From Bermanella sp036960565 (GTDB taxonomy: Bacteria > Pseudomonadota > Gammaproteobacteria > Pseudomonadales > Oceanobacteraceae): a DNA stretch of 64,000 bases. Where the stretch lies: assembly GCA_036960565.1 (NCBI GenBank), contig JBALXQ010000011.1, positions 1-64,000 of the forward strand. Direction: 5' to 3'. A model generated the notes under the pieces. The model made no database searches. It had not been told where the DNA came from and saw only the letters and a list, made by a program, of their open reading frames with translations. This document shows positions 54,305 to 62,570 of this stretch, piece by piece (within the stretch, counting starts at the first letter, position 1; each line of letters opens with the position of its first letter). Position numbers and translations under genes: made by a program.

Positions 54305-55102
54305 TCACTTTTCGTTATCCACAGGCTGGTATCGTCTGCTGGGCTTAATGTAAGCGTTAAGCCGGTCCTGAATCAGTAAAGAGTCTTTTTTATCGGCCAA
54401 TAGCACAAAGCCATCGGTAATCATTTCATGACGAAAATACTCTTGCTCTTGTTTTTCCGTTACCTGAGCGGCGGTGGGTTTAAACAAAAGGTTGGCCAGC
54501 AATACCCCATAAAGAGTGGTAATAAGCGCAAGTGCCAAGCCCTTACCTAAATTAGCCATGTCACCCCCCATGTTATCTAGCATGATAATAAGGCCCACTA
54601 TTGTACCCACCATGCCAAAACCGGGTGCATACACCCCCATAGTATTCAGAATCTTTCCTTCTAGACTTTGACGCTGCCAGTGACTATCCATGGCATCTCC
54701 CATGATCACCCGTATATCTGCTTGTTTATACCCAGAGCCCATCAGCTCGATTCCCAAGGCCATTAATGGATCTTTCTTTTCGGCCTTGGTTTGACAGTCC
54801 TCAAGAGCACTTATGCCTCCGTCACGATAAGTATCGCTTAATTCCATGAAGCGCTTTACTAGGTCTGACAAATGACCCTGACTGGTATTACCTGCGAGAA
54901 TAGTTTGAAACATAGCCTTAATAGCGTGCGTGACTTCCATAAAACTAAAGCTAATTAATGAAGCGGCAAACGTACTGCCAACCACCATCATGCCGCTGGC
55001 CACACTAACAAACATCATGTAGTTATCGGTACTGCTCACCACTGCCGCAATAAACAAACCAACGCCTGCGGTTATGCCAAACAAGGTACTAAAACTAATC
55101 AT
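54305..55102 (-). CDS. MotA/PomA-like stator protein
   Basis: A 265-residue stator A subunit with two N-terminal helices (about 5-50), a cytoplasmic loop (60-145), and two C-terminal helices. The latter contain GVYAPGFGMVGTIVGLIIML and GLALALITTLYGVLLANLLF, the proline- and threonine-bearing channel helices of the PomA/LafT group. The gene lies 33 bases before the MotB-like gene and 51 after the FliF-FliG fusion gene, so a dedicated motor stator is implied. Proton or sodium use cannot be decided. Confidence 0.88.
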   Translation of the reverse strand: MISFSTLFGITAGVGLFIAAVVSSTDNYMMFVSVASGMMVVGSTFAASLISFSFMEVTHAIKAMFQTILAGNTSQGHLSDLVKRFMELSDTYRDGGISALEDCQTKAEKKDPLMALGIELMGSGYKQADIRVIMGDAMDSHWQRQSLEGKILNTMGVYAPGFGMVGTIVGLIIMLDNMGGDMANLGKGLALALITTLYGVLLANLLFKPTAAQVTEKQEQEYFRHEMITDGFVLLADKKDSLLIQDRLNAYIKPSRRYQPVDNEK

Positions 55103-55153
55103 GAATATTCAGCTCCCTAGATTTTTCTTGTTCAAATAAAAAACAAACACTCA

Positions 55154-57079
55154 TCACGAAGGCTCTACCCGTTTTCCTTGCTGCAACTGGGCCATAGAAA
55201 ATTCCCCTGTATTAATGTATTCACGAAGTTTTTGCACAATCGCGCGACGTGCATGGTCAATTTCTTTTGAGCCCAGCCGACCTTCACTTCGTTTCAAGTC
55301 TTCCCTTACCATTGCTTTAAGCTTAGGTGTAAGCGATGACAATACATGTAACTTAAATTCATCAGGGGTATTACATAATGCGCGCCCAATATTATTTCGC
55401 TCAACTTCGCGCAAAGCGTTACTAAGAATTTGGCGAGGAGTTTTGCTTAAATCAGAGAAAGTAAAATACTGCTGACGAAGACGATAAAAACTATCCGGTT
55501 TATCCTGCTTTAAGCGCCTAAGCACTTTAGCTTCCTCTGCCGAACTCATGTTATCCAGCATATTAATGAGCATACTCAATCCATCTGCATTAACATTTTC
55601 AAAGCTGGGAACCTGCTGCGCCAATTTTGCTAGGCGATCAGCCACATCTTGAAAAGTATCCAAGGGAAAGGTTTCAAACTGCCCAAGCTCTGCAATAACC
55701 TGTGCCTGTGCTTTATTAGGCACTCGATTCAATACTCGGGCACCCTGACCTGAATCCAATTGACTCACGACTAAGGCCTGAATACGCACATCTTCATGCT
55801 GAATTAAATACAAAACCTGTGAGTCATTTAGGCTGCTTAAAAACTCAAATGGATGGGCCTGTTTTGCTTCTGTATTTTGAACTCTTTGCTGCAACAACAA
55901 ATAAAAATCTTGCACATCTCTTTGCTGCTGTTCTTCGTCTGGTGGCTGATCTGCCAGCTGGGCCATAACATTTTGAAGTTTTATCTGATCTACATTAGGA
56001 AATATCGAACGGAACAAACTACGCCCCAAAACCTTGTACAGGGAGGCCACCATGGAAATCTTTTCTTGTTGAGCACTCAATTGATCCATTACAAACTGAA
56101 CATGTTGAGGCTGCCCCAAACCTAATGATATTATCTCCTGACGTGTTTTTTGCATTAAATACTTTTTATTTACTTCTTCATTCTCAACCGGATCATTGGC
56201 AACTATTTTATTAGGTTGATCTTGAAAATTTTCGTTAGTTGACTTATTCAATGATTCTTCGGGTTTTTTTCGCATAGACATAACAATTAGCACCAATAAC
56301 AGCAATGCCAAAAAAGACAGCAAGCCCAGCACTAGTGAGCTAAAGTTCTCATCCATCCAACTTTGCCCTATCCCAACAGGCTTCACGTCCAGCACAGGTT
56401 CAGGGAGTTTTGAGAACTCCGTGCGCATAATCTTTAATTCATCGCCTCTCAAATCATTCAAAGCTGCTTTCTGATAAATTAAGTTACGTAAAAAACCCTC
56501 TTGCTCCTGACTTATGCTTTCCTCAACAATCAAACTAATACGCAGTTTTACAATTCTATTAAAAACACCCACTGTTCTTTCAATTTGCCCGTCTCTCTCC
56601 CCCTCTTCTTTGGAGCCATTCCAGCGCGGCTGAGACTGTTGATTCTGTAAGCGTTTAATTTGCTCTCGCATAAAAGCCAATTCAGCATCCTTTTCTTTAT
56701 CCGCAGGGACCTCTACATATAAAAGACCAGGTAAATTGGCCTCGATTTCTTCATCTTCAATTTTGGCTTGATTTGGAAACTGAATTCTTGGATAAGTCTG
56801 CTCACGACGATAGTTTTCAGACGATTTATTGGTATTTAATTTTTGCTTAATCACCTGGCGAATTTTTTGCAAGGTAACATCCACATTAATAATAAAACGA
56901 TTCCCCCCCAAATAAGCTTGTATATCCCTTGCCAATCGATCTTCTAGTTGTGATTTTAATTGAATCTCTTCTAAATCATCTTTTTTGGTCAACACCTCTA
57001 TAGGATCCGCCCCTAAAGAGAAATCCGAGAGCATTAGAATAATCATATAAATCGGCAATAAAAGGCGATTTAACATCAT
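55154..57079 (-). CDS. FliF-FliG fusion protein: membrane ring joined to motor-switch domains
   Basis: A 641-residue protein combining two flagellar parts. Residues 1-24 are a signal or first membrane helix. Residues 45-225 match the periplasmic C-terminal domain of FliF: LEDRLARDIQAYLGGN, ANLPGLLYVEVP, then IVKLRISLIVEE and RGDELKIMRTEF, compared with FliF RLSVAVLVD and RGD. Residues 246-269 are a membrane helix. Residues 300-475 match FliG N/middle domains (YLIQHEDVRIQALVVSQLD). Residues 545-630 match the FliG C domain (LREVERNNIGRAL, MVREDLKRSEGRL). The N-terminal ring domains of FliF (RBM1/2) are absent. It lies in an operon with MotA- and MotB-like genes. Confidence 0.85.
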   Translation of the reverse strand: MMLNRLLLPIYMIILMLSDFSLGADPIEVLTKKDDLEEIQLKSQLEDRLARDIQAYLGGNRFIINVDVTLQKIRQVIKQKLNTNKSSENYRREQTYPRIQFPNQAKIEDEEIEANLPGLLYVEVPADKEKDAELAFMREQIKRLQNQQSQPRWNGSKEEGERDGQIERTVGVFNRIVKLRISLIVEESISQEQEGFLRNLIYQKAALNDLRGDELKIMRTEFSKLPEPVLDVKPVGIGQSWMDENFSSLVLGLLSFLALLLLVLIVMSMRKKPEESLNKSTNENFQDQPNKIVANDPVENEEVNKKYLMQKTRQEIISLGLGQPQHVQFVMDQLSAQQEKISMVASLYKVLGRSLFRSIFPNVDQIKLQNVMAQLADQPPDEEQQQRDVQDFYLLLQQRVQNTEAKQAHPFEFLSSLNDSQVLYLIQHEDVRIQALVVSQLDSGQGARVLNRVPNKAQAQVIAELGQFETFPLDTFQDVADRLAKLAQQVPSFENVNADGLSMLINMLDNMSSAEEAKVLRRLKQDKPDSFYRLRQQYFTFSDLSKTPRQILSNALREVERNNIGRALCNTPDEFKLHVLSSLTPKLKAMVREDLKRSEGRLGSKEIDHARRAIVQKLREYINTGEFSMAQLQQGKRVEPS

Positions 57080-57090
57080 AGTTTCTGTAC

Positions 57091-57747
57091 CTAATTAACG
57101 AGCTTCAAACTTTCTTTAACGTCTGTTAAAGAAGGATCTAACTGAAAGGCTTTTTTCCAGGATATTTTCGCATCTTTCTTACGACCCATTTTATAATAAA
57201 TACTGCCCTTCAAGGCATAAGCCTGGGCCGATGATGGCACTAGAGACATGGCCATATTAGTTTCTTCTAGAGCTTTCCAATATGCTTTACGATAAAATAG
57301 AGCCTGTGCACTTAATATGTGTTTGGTTGCCTCTGAAAATAAACTCAATGCCTTTTTGTTAAAAAATATATCTTCTTCTTTTATTCGTTCACTGTTGGTT
57401 TTGGGTTCACCATCTTCTGATATTTCAGTCTTCTCATTAAAGTCAGATTGAAGTCGAGCTTGCTCCCTAACTTCTGGCATGAAAGTTTCGCTGCCTTGAG
57501 CCATATCCATGCTAAAAATAATGTCACTCTCACCTGCATTCAGCATTAACATTACGTCATACCCCGGGCCATGGCGGTGAATATTGACAATGCCATGATT
57601 TTTCTTGGCATAATCTGCTTCTTTATCCAAGTCAGTTTTATTTATGTTATCAGGGGCCTGCTTAGCAAATGGATCTTGCTCCATTTCAAACTGACCAATA
57701 GAGCAAGCACTTAAAAAAATAATGGCAATTAAAAATATGATTTTCAT
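57091..57747 (-). CDS. TPR lipoprotein of the FliF-FliG/MotAB operon
   Basis: A 218-residue protein with lipoprotein signal MKIIFLIAIIFLSAC (lipid Cys at 15), a linker, a middle domain of unknown fold (HRHGPGYDVMLMLNAGESD), and C-terminal TPR-like helices (KALEETNMAMSLVPSSAQAYALKGSIYYKMGR). It is 9 bases after the outer-membrane gene and 11 before the fusion gene. By analogy with PilF, FlgP or similar pilotins it may assemble an outer-membrane ring. This is inference. Confidence 0.75.
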   Translation of the reverse strand: MKIIFLIAIIFLSACSIGQFEMEQDPFAKQAPDNINKTDLDKEADYAKKNHGIVNIHRHGPGYDVMLMLNAGESDIIFSMDMAQGSETFMPEVREQARLQSDFNEKTEISEDGEPKTNSERIKEEDIFFNKKALSLFSEATKHILSAQALFYRKAYWKALEETNMAMSLVPSSAQAYALKGSIYYKMGRKKDAKISWKKAFQLDPSLTDVKESLKLVN

Positions 57748-57756
57748 AAAATTACC

Positions 57757-58869
57757 TTAAAATCGATAGCCCAGAGTTAAATCCAAGCCCGAACCGCCAA
57801 ACTCAGAACTGTCTTCGTAATTGGCATCACTGTCCCATTCAACTTCTTCTGGCACCAAGTAAACCGCGCCGAGCGCCATAAACCCATTAGTTACAAAAGG
57901 AAATTCCAAACCGAATTTGAGCATTAAGCCATGACTACCACTAAAGAATGCTTGCCCAACACCAAGATAAGCTTTGGTTTTAACCCAATTTTTCATGGCT
58001 TCTATATTGACAAATATCCTTCCTTCTAGATTTATACCACTCACACTGAACTCATCGGTTGATGAAAAGTTTTTAAAATATTCCACCCCTAAACTGTATT
58101 CAATATCCTTATTTAAACTGGTGTATTCTCGACGACGCAAGCCAAAGCCCGTCACACCACTTAGTTCAGCGTCTGCCGTTGTAGCCACCCCTTCTCGCTC
58201 AGCTCCTAAGCCCCATGCACTCACCACAAACTCCATCTCTATGCTTTCAAATTCTAGCTCTTCCTGCTGACGCGTGGTTTTTTTAACGTATTCCTTAAGC
58301 CATAATATTTCGTTGCTTCTTGAACTAACCATTCTTAAATTTATGGTAAATTTATTTTCATGCATGCTAGCGCTCCACAACATAAAGGCATCGACACGCA
58401 CAACTTTCGATAACGACCTTAAATCCTGATTGCTTTGCGCACTTTGACTAATATGCATACGGGAATCTTCGAAATTAACGCGGGTAGTTCGACACTCAAT
58501 ACAATCAATCACTTCAAAACGACCAAGCCCCATGAACTTGCCAAAGAGCTTGTTTTCAATCATGAGGTGAACTTGTTTAGGGATTTTACGGTGCAGGCGA
58601 TCACCATTATGGTAAAAGGCAATACGCTTAACGTCTTTGCTAATATCTAGTAACTCTTCAGGCACCATAATGCTTTCGTCATCAAGTAGACGAGAGAAGC
58701 CTGCATACTGACTGGGAGGAGCATCTAGGTCGGGTAATTCAGAATTGACCATGCGGGTTTCGGCACAGGTAAGCGCCGACAAACTAGCGCAAAGAAAGCC
58801 CACTAGCGCCAATAAATTTACACTTATCACAGAGCTCTGTCTGTATTCCCTCTTCATCCCTGGCATCAT
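57757..58869 (-). CDS. Outer-membrane protein with CsgG/FlgO-like periplasmic part and predicted beta-barrel
   Basis: A 370-residue exported protein. A signal peptide (about 15-36) is followed by a periplasmic region (40-215) that reads like the CsgG/FlgO/FlgT nucleotide-free fold: KRIAFYHNGDR, MIENKLFGKFMGLGRFEVIDC, DAFMLWSASMHENKFTINLRMVSSRS. Residues 230-370 are alternating amphipathic strands ending in ...LDLTLGYRF, the terminal aromatic of outer-membrane barrels. It is the first gene of the motor operon. By analogy with the FlgO/P/T H-ring it may be the outer-membrane bushing. ATGs at 58866 and 58857 are alternative starts. Confidence 0.65.
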   Translation of the reverse strand: MMPGMKREYRQSSVISVNLLALVGFLCASLSALTCAETRMVNSELPDLDAPPSQYAGFSRLLDDESIMVPEELLDISKDVKRIAFYHNGDRLHRKIPKQVHLMIENKLFGKFMGLGRFEVIDCIECRTTRVNFEDSRMHISQSAQSNQDLRSLSKVVRVDAFMLWSASMHENKFTINLRMVSSRSNEILWLKEYVKKTTRQQEELEFESIEMEFVVSAWGLGAEREGVATTADAELSGVTGFGLRRREYTSLNKDIEYSLGVEYFKNFSSTDEFSVSGINLEGRIFVNIEAMKNWVKTKAYLGVGQAFFSGSHGLMLKFGLEFPFVTNGFMALGAVYLVPEEVEWDSDANYEDSSEFGGSGLDLTLGYRF

Positions 58870-59026
58870 CCACTGTCGCCAATCATTTAATTAAAAGCAT
58901 AGCTCATGTCTATCACTGTGCTATTAAAACTATCCAGTTCAGAACGAAAACACGCTACAGTTTTTAACTAACTGGCCGAACACCTTAATTAGGGATCATG
59001 TACTTTATAAAAGGACTCGTTAAACA

Positions 59027-59359
59027 ATGAACAAAGGCGTAATTTGTCTTTTTCTATTTTTTATTACCCTAACAGGGTGGACAGAAGACAAGGTCGTCAG
59101 TGGATTATTAATTACAGGTATCGAGCAACAGGAAGACGATGAAGAAGCACCCTTTGACATTTACGCTCGTAATAAGGCACATAAATGCGGAGGAAAAGTT
59201 TCTAATATTTTCAGGGTTTATAGCGAATACGATACCGTTGCTAATCGGCGTTTCATGCTGGCTTTAACTGCGATGAAGGAAAACTGGAGCATTAGCGTCA
59301 GCACCCATGGCTGCGAAGGACGTGCGTTAATTGTAAACAGCCTGCGTCTAGAGCATTAA
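59027..59359 (+). CDS. Small exported protein, divergent from the motor operon
   Basis: A 110-residue protein with signal peptide MNKGVICLFLFFITLTGW and a mature domain with two cysteines (residues 54 and 96) placed to form a disulfide. I do not recognise the family. It is transcribed away from the outer-membrane gene across a 157-base gap, so the two could share a regulatory region, but no functional link is visible. Confidence 0.6.
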   Translation: MNKGVICLFLFFITLTGWTEDKVVSGLLITGIEQQEDDEEAPFDIYARNKAHKCGGKVSNIFRVYSEYDTVANRRFMLALTAMKENWSISVSTHGCEGRALIVNSLRLEH

Positions 59360-59378
59360 GTCACACAAATTAACGAGG

Positions 59379-59714
59379 CTAAAATAATTCATCTGATTTT
59401 GCAGCCATGACAAAATCATTTTGATGCAAACCTTTTATTTTATGACTCCACCAAGTAAGTGTAACCTTGCCCCACTGAGTAAGTATGTCCGGATGATGAT
59501 TAATGCTTTCAGCCAGCTCACCCACTCGGTTGGTAAATGCCAATGCACCTACAAAATCATCAAAAGAATATTCTCGCCTAAGTTTCAATATACCCAAGTC
59601 ATCCAATACCTCCCAATCAAGGAGTTGCTTATTCAGACCCTCTATTTCATTCGAAGTTAGAGTAGGCTCACCTACCCTGCACGCTACACATTGCTGGCGA
59701 TAAAGCTCAATCAC
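59379..59714 (-). CDS. phhB: Pterin-4-alpha-carbinolamine dehydratase
   Basis: Recycles tetrahydrobiopterin-type cofactors after phenylalanine hydroxylation. The GTG at 59714, with AGGAG 9 bases upstream, gives 111 residues, the family length; the longer frame from 59786 is rejected. The signature NHHPDILTQWGKVTLTWWSH contains the catalytic histidines. No phenylalanine hydroxylase gene is adjacent in the window. Confidence 0.92.
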   Translation of the reverse strand: MIELYRQQCVACRVGEPTLTSNEIEGLNKQLLDWEVLDDLGILKLRREYSFDDFVGALAFTNRVGELAESINHHPDILTQWGKVTLTWWSHKIKGLHQNDFVMAAKSDELF

Positions 59715-59851
59715 TTGGGTCTCTCCTTTGAAAGAGAAGAAGTATGAACGCCATTCAAAACAACTAAGTTTAATTACAGCACACATTCAAAAGAACGGAC
59801 GAATATGCAGCCACTCACTATTTCTCGTTATATTGAAGTTGGCTTAAACCA

Positions 59852-59881
59852 AAAAAAGCAGCCTAAAGAGGCTGCTTTTTT
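59852..59881 (-). terminator. Intrinsic terminator of the fumarase gene
   Basis: AAAAAAGCAGCCT and AGGCTGCTTTTTT form a perfect 13-bp stem with a 4-base loop, 20 bases past the fumarase stop. It is also usable on the plus strand. Confidence 0.92.
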
Positions 59882-59900
59882 CATTAACGACACTTAAAAA

Positions 59901-61415
59901 CTAGCTAATTTCTTTAGCATTAATTTTTGCGTACCATTCCTGAGGACCCGTTTTATGAACAGAGACACCGTTTACATCCACTGCAACAGTTACAGGCATG
60001 TCTACAACATCAAATTCATAAATAGCTTCCATACCTAGGTCGGCAAAACCCACTACTTCAGCATTACGAATTGCTTGTGATACTAAATACGCAGCACCAC
60101 CAACGGCCATTAGATAAGAAGCCTTGTTGTCTTTAATCGCTTCAATGGCAATATCGCCACGCTCGGCTTTACCAATCATGCCCATTAAACCAGTTTTTTC
60201 TAATATGGTACGAGTGAATTTATCCATTCGTGTAGCAGTCGTTGGACCAGCAGGCCCCACTACTTCATCACGCACAGGATCAACAGGTCCCACGTAGTAA
60301 ATAAAGCGATTTTTAAGATCAACCGGTAGCTCTTCACCTTTGGAGATCATATCGACCATGCGCTTATGGGCAGCATCTCGGCCGGTTAACATTTTGCCGT
60401 TTAGCAAAATAGTTTCACCCGTTTTCCAGTCAGCCATGTCTTCACGAGTAACGGTGTTTAAATCTACACGGCGAACGCTCTCACCCACTTCCCAAGAAAT
60501 CTCAGGCCAGTCTTCTAATTTTGGCGCTTCCAGCTTGGCAGGACCAGAACCATCCAATTCAAAATGCGCATGGCGAGTTGCTGCACAGTTAGGAATAATG
60601 GCCACAGGCTTGTTGGCTGCGTGAGTAGGGTAATCGGCTACTTTTACATCCAATACGGTCGTTAAACCGCCCAGACCCTGAGCCCCAATACCTAATTTGT
60701 TCACTTTCTCATACAGCTCTAAACGTAACTCTTCAGAACGAGTTTGCGCTCCGCGTTGTTGAAGTTCTTTAATATTAATTGGCTCAAGTAATGCTTCTTT
60801 AGCAATCATCATCGCTTTTTCAGCCGTACCACCAATGCCTATACCTAGCATTCCTGGTGGGCACCAGCCTGCTCCCATTTTAGGGATTTGCTCAAGTACC
60901 CAATCCACTACTGAATCAGATGGGTTTAGCATGGCAAACTTAGATTTAGCTTCTGAGCCACCACCTTTAGCTGCCACATGCACATCGACAGTATTACCTT
61001 GCACTAGCTTTGTGTGAATGACAGCGGGTGTATTGTCTTTTGTGTTAGCACGCTTGCCATCTGGGTCGGCCAATACTGACGCACGTAAAATGTTGTCAGG
61101 CAGTAAATAAGCACGACGTACACCTTCGTTCGCCATATCTTCCACACCCATAGTGGCATCTTCAAAACGCACATCCATGCCTATGGTTAAAAACACGGTG
61201 ACAATTCCGGTGTCTTGGCAAATAGGTCTATGGCCGGTGGCACACATACGAGAGTTTATTAAAATCTGTGCAATGGCATCTTTAGCACCTTGAGACTCTT
61301 CAAGGTGATAAGCCTCTTCCATGGCCTTAATAAAGTCCAATGGATGATAGTAGGAAATATACTGCAGGGAATCTGCAACACTCTGAATTAGATCTTCTTG
61401 CTTGATCACAGTCAT
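59901..61415 (-). CDS. fumA: Class I fumarate hydratase (iron-sulfur type)
   Basis: TCA-cycle enzyme converting fumarate and malate. The 504 residues combine the alpha part (CQDTGIVTVF, GGGSEAKSKFAML) and beta part (KMLTGRDAAHKRM, YYVGPVDP, GPAGPTTATRMD) of Fe-S hydro-lyases in one chain, as in FumA/FumB of E. coli. Conserved cysteines include those in RPICQDTG and PNCAATRHAH. It stands alone with its own terminator. Confidence 0.95.
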   Translation of the reverse strand: MTVIKQEDLIQSVADSLQYISYYHPLDFIKAMEEAYHLEESQGAKDAIAQILINSRMCATGHRPICQDTGIVTVFLTIGMDVRFEDATMGVEDMANEGVRRAYLLPDNILRASVLADPDGKRANTKDNTPAVIHTKLVQGNTVDVHVAAKGGGSEAKSKFAMLNPSDSVVDWVLEQIPKMGAGWCPPGMLGIGIGGTAEKAMMIAKEALLEPINIKELQQRGAQTRSEELRLELYEKVNKLGIGAQGLGGLTTVLDVKVADYPTHAANKPVAIIPNCAATRHAHFELDGSGPAKLEAPKLEDWPEISWEVGESVRRVDLNTVTREDMADWKTGETILLNGKMLTGRDAAHKRMVDMISKGEELPVDLKNRFIYYVGPVDPVRDEVVGPAGPTTATRMDKFTRTILEKTGLMGMIGKAERGDIAIEAIKDNKASYLMAVGGAAYLVSQAIRNAEVVGFADLGMEAIYEFDVVDMPVTVAVDVNGVSVHKTGPQEWYAKINAKEIS

Positions 61416-61633
61416 AGAGGGTTCTCTCGATGATTTTTTATGTGGCTATAAACCGGTTTATGGCGAGATTGTATCATGCTGAAGCCGCAAGGCGCATTAG
61501 AGCGAACACTAGGGTTAATGCTTATTTTGAGGTATGCCTAATAAGATCTACCTGACTACATGGACAACTAAATACAGCAAAGGTGATTTAAACGCTTTTA
61601 TTCTCTATAGTGCGCAAACATAAGTGAACAATA

Positions 61634-61653
61634 AATGTTTATTAACGAACATA
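61634..61653. promoter_or_regulatory. GlpR operator in front of glpR
   Basis: AATGTTTATTAACGAACATA matches the E. coli GlpR consensus WATGTTCGWTAWCGAACATW at 18 of 20 positions and lies 46 bases before the chosen glpR start. It implies autoregulation by GlpR. Confidence 0.8.
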
Positions 61654-61698
61654 CCAAAACACCTATTATCTCAGCTTTCACAATCGGTATTTAAATAT

Positions 61699-62454
61699 AT
61701 GGCCAAGCAAGCCCGTCATGACTTAATTCTTAAATTGGCCAAAGAACATGGGTACATTAGCAATGAAGATTTGGCTAAACGTTGCCAGGTAACACCACAA
61801 ACTATTCGCAGAGATTTAAAAGAACTGGCAGAAAAGCAACAAATTAGCCGCCATCACGGGGGAGCTACCAATACCAGTGTTAGTAACGCCGCCTATTCCG
61901 AACGCCGAGTCATGCAACAAGAGCAAAAGCAGCGTATAGCCTCTGCCATATGCGAAACCATAGACGATTACTCATCTTTGTTTATCAATATAGGCACTAC
62001 AACTGAAGAGATTGCCAAGGCATTACTGAATCACAAAGGCCTGCAAGTCATTACTAACAATCTCAATGTCGCCAAAATATTAAGTACCAAAGAAGGATTT
62101 GACGTGCTCGTTGCCAGTGGCAGCGTAAGAAAAGACGGCGGAATTGTTGGCCAAAGTACCGAGGACTTCATCAACCAATTCAAGGTAGATTATGCCATCC
62201 TTGGTATTAGCGGCATCGATGAAGACGGCGCTCTACTTGATTACGACTACCAAGAAGTAAGGGTTTCACAAGCCATTATTAAAAATTCTCGCCAAGTTCT
62301 ATTGGCTGCCGACCACAGTAAATTTGGCCGCAATGCCACTATCCGCCTGGGTAATATCATAGAGGCACATCAAGTTTTCACCGACACAGCGCCCAGCGCT
62401 TTTATTGAACAGCAGCTTAAAGAGCACAATGTAACCCTTCATATATGTAAATAA
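61699..62454 (+). CDS. glpR: Glycerol-3-phosphate regulon repressor GlpR (DeoR family)
   Basis: DeoR-type repressor released by glycerol-3-phosphate. The ATG at 61699 gives 251 residues, the E. coli GlpR length; a longer frame from GTG 61624 would translate the operator and is rejected. It has an N-terminal HTH (YISNEDLAKRCQVTPQTIRRDL) and the C-terminal sugar-phosphate sensor (NIGTTTEEIAKALLNHKGLQ, VDYAILGISGIDEDG). It is directly upstream of glpD. Confidence 0.93.
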   Translation: MAKQARHDLILKLAKEHGYISNEDLAKRCQVTPQTIRRDLKELAEKQQISRHHGGATNTSVSNAAYSERRVMQQEQKQRIASAICETIDDYSSLFINIGTTTEEIAKALLNHKGLQVITNNLNVAKILSTKEGFDVLVASGSVRKDGGIVGQSTEDFINQFKVDYAILGISGIDEDGALLDYDYQEVRVSQAIIKNSRQVLLAADHSKFGRNATIRLGNIIEAHQVFTDTAPSAFIEQQLKEHNVTLHICK

Positions 62455-62504
62455 ACCGGTAATTACCCACACTAAAGTTCATATTAGAATATTTATCCTA
62501 TTAA

Positions 62505-62546
62505 AATGTTTGTTTGTGAACTCTTAAGCGAATAGTATCGAACATA
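62505..62546. promoter_or_regulatory. GlpR operator-like sites before glpD
   Basis: ATGTTTGTTTGTGAACTC (62506-62523) resembles a full GlpR site at 12 of 18 core positions. TATCGAACATA (62536-62546) is a perfect right half-site. Both lie within 65 bases of the glpD start. Tandem weak sites are typical of GlpR-controlled promoters. Confidence 0.55.
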
Positions 62547-62570
62547 AATAACAAATATGAACTTTATATT

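Noticed and set aside
53591..55102. Zorya-type ZorAB defence system
   Set aside because: The A subunit lacks the long cytoplasmic tail of ZorA, and no ZorC/D/E-like gene is adjacent; the partners are flagellar-type instead.
61624..61698. Longer GlpR with 25 extra N-terminal residues
   Set aside because: It would place the GlpR operator inside the coding sequence and exceeds the family length; the ATG at 61699 fits.
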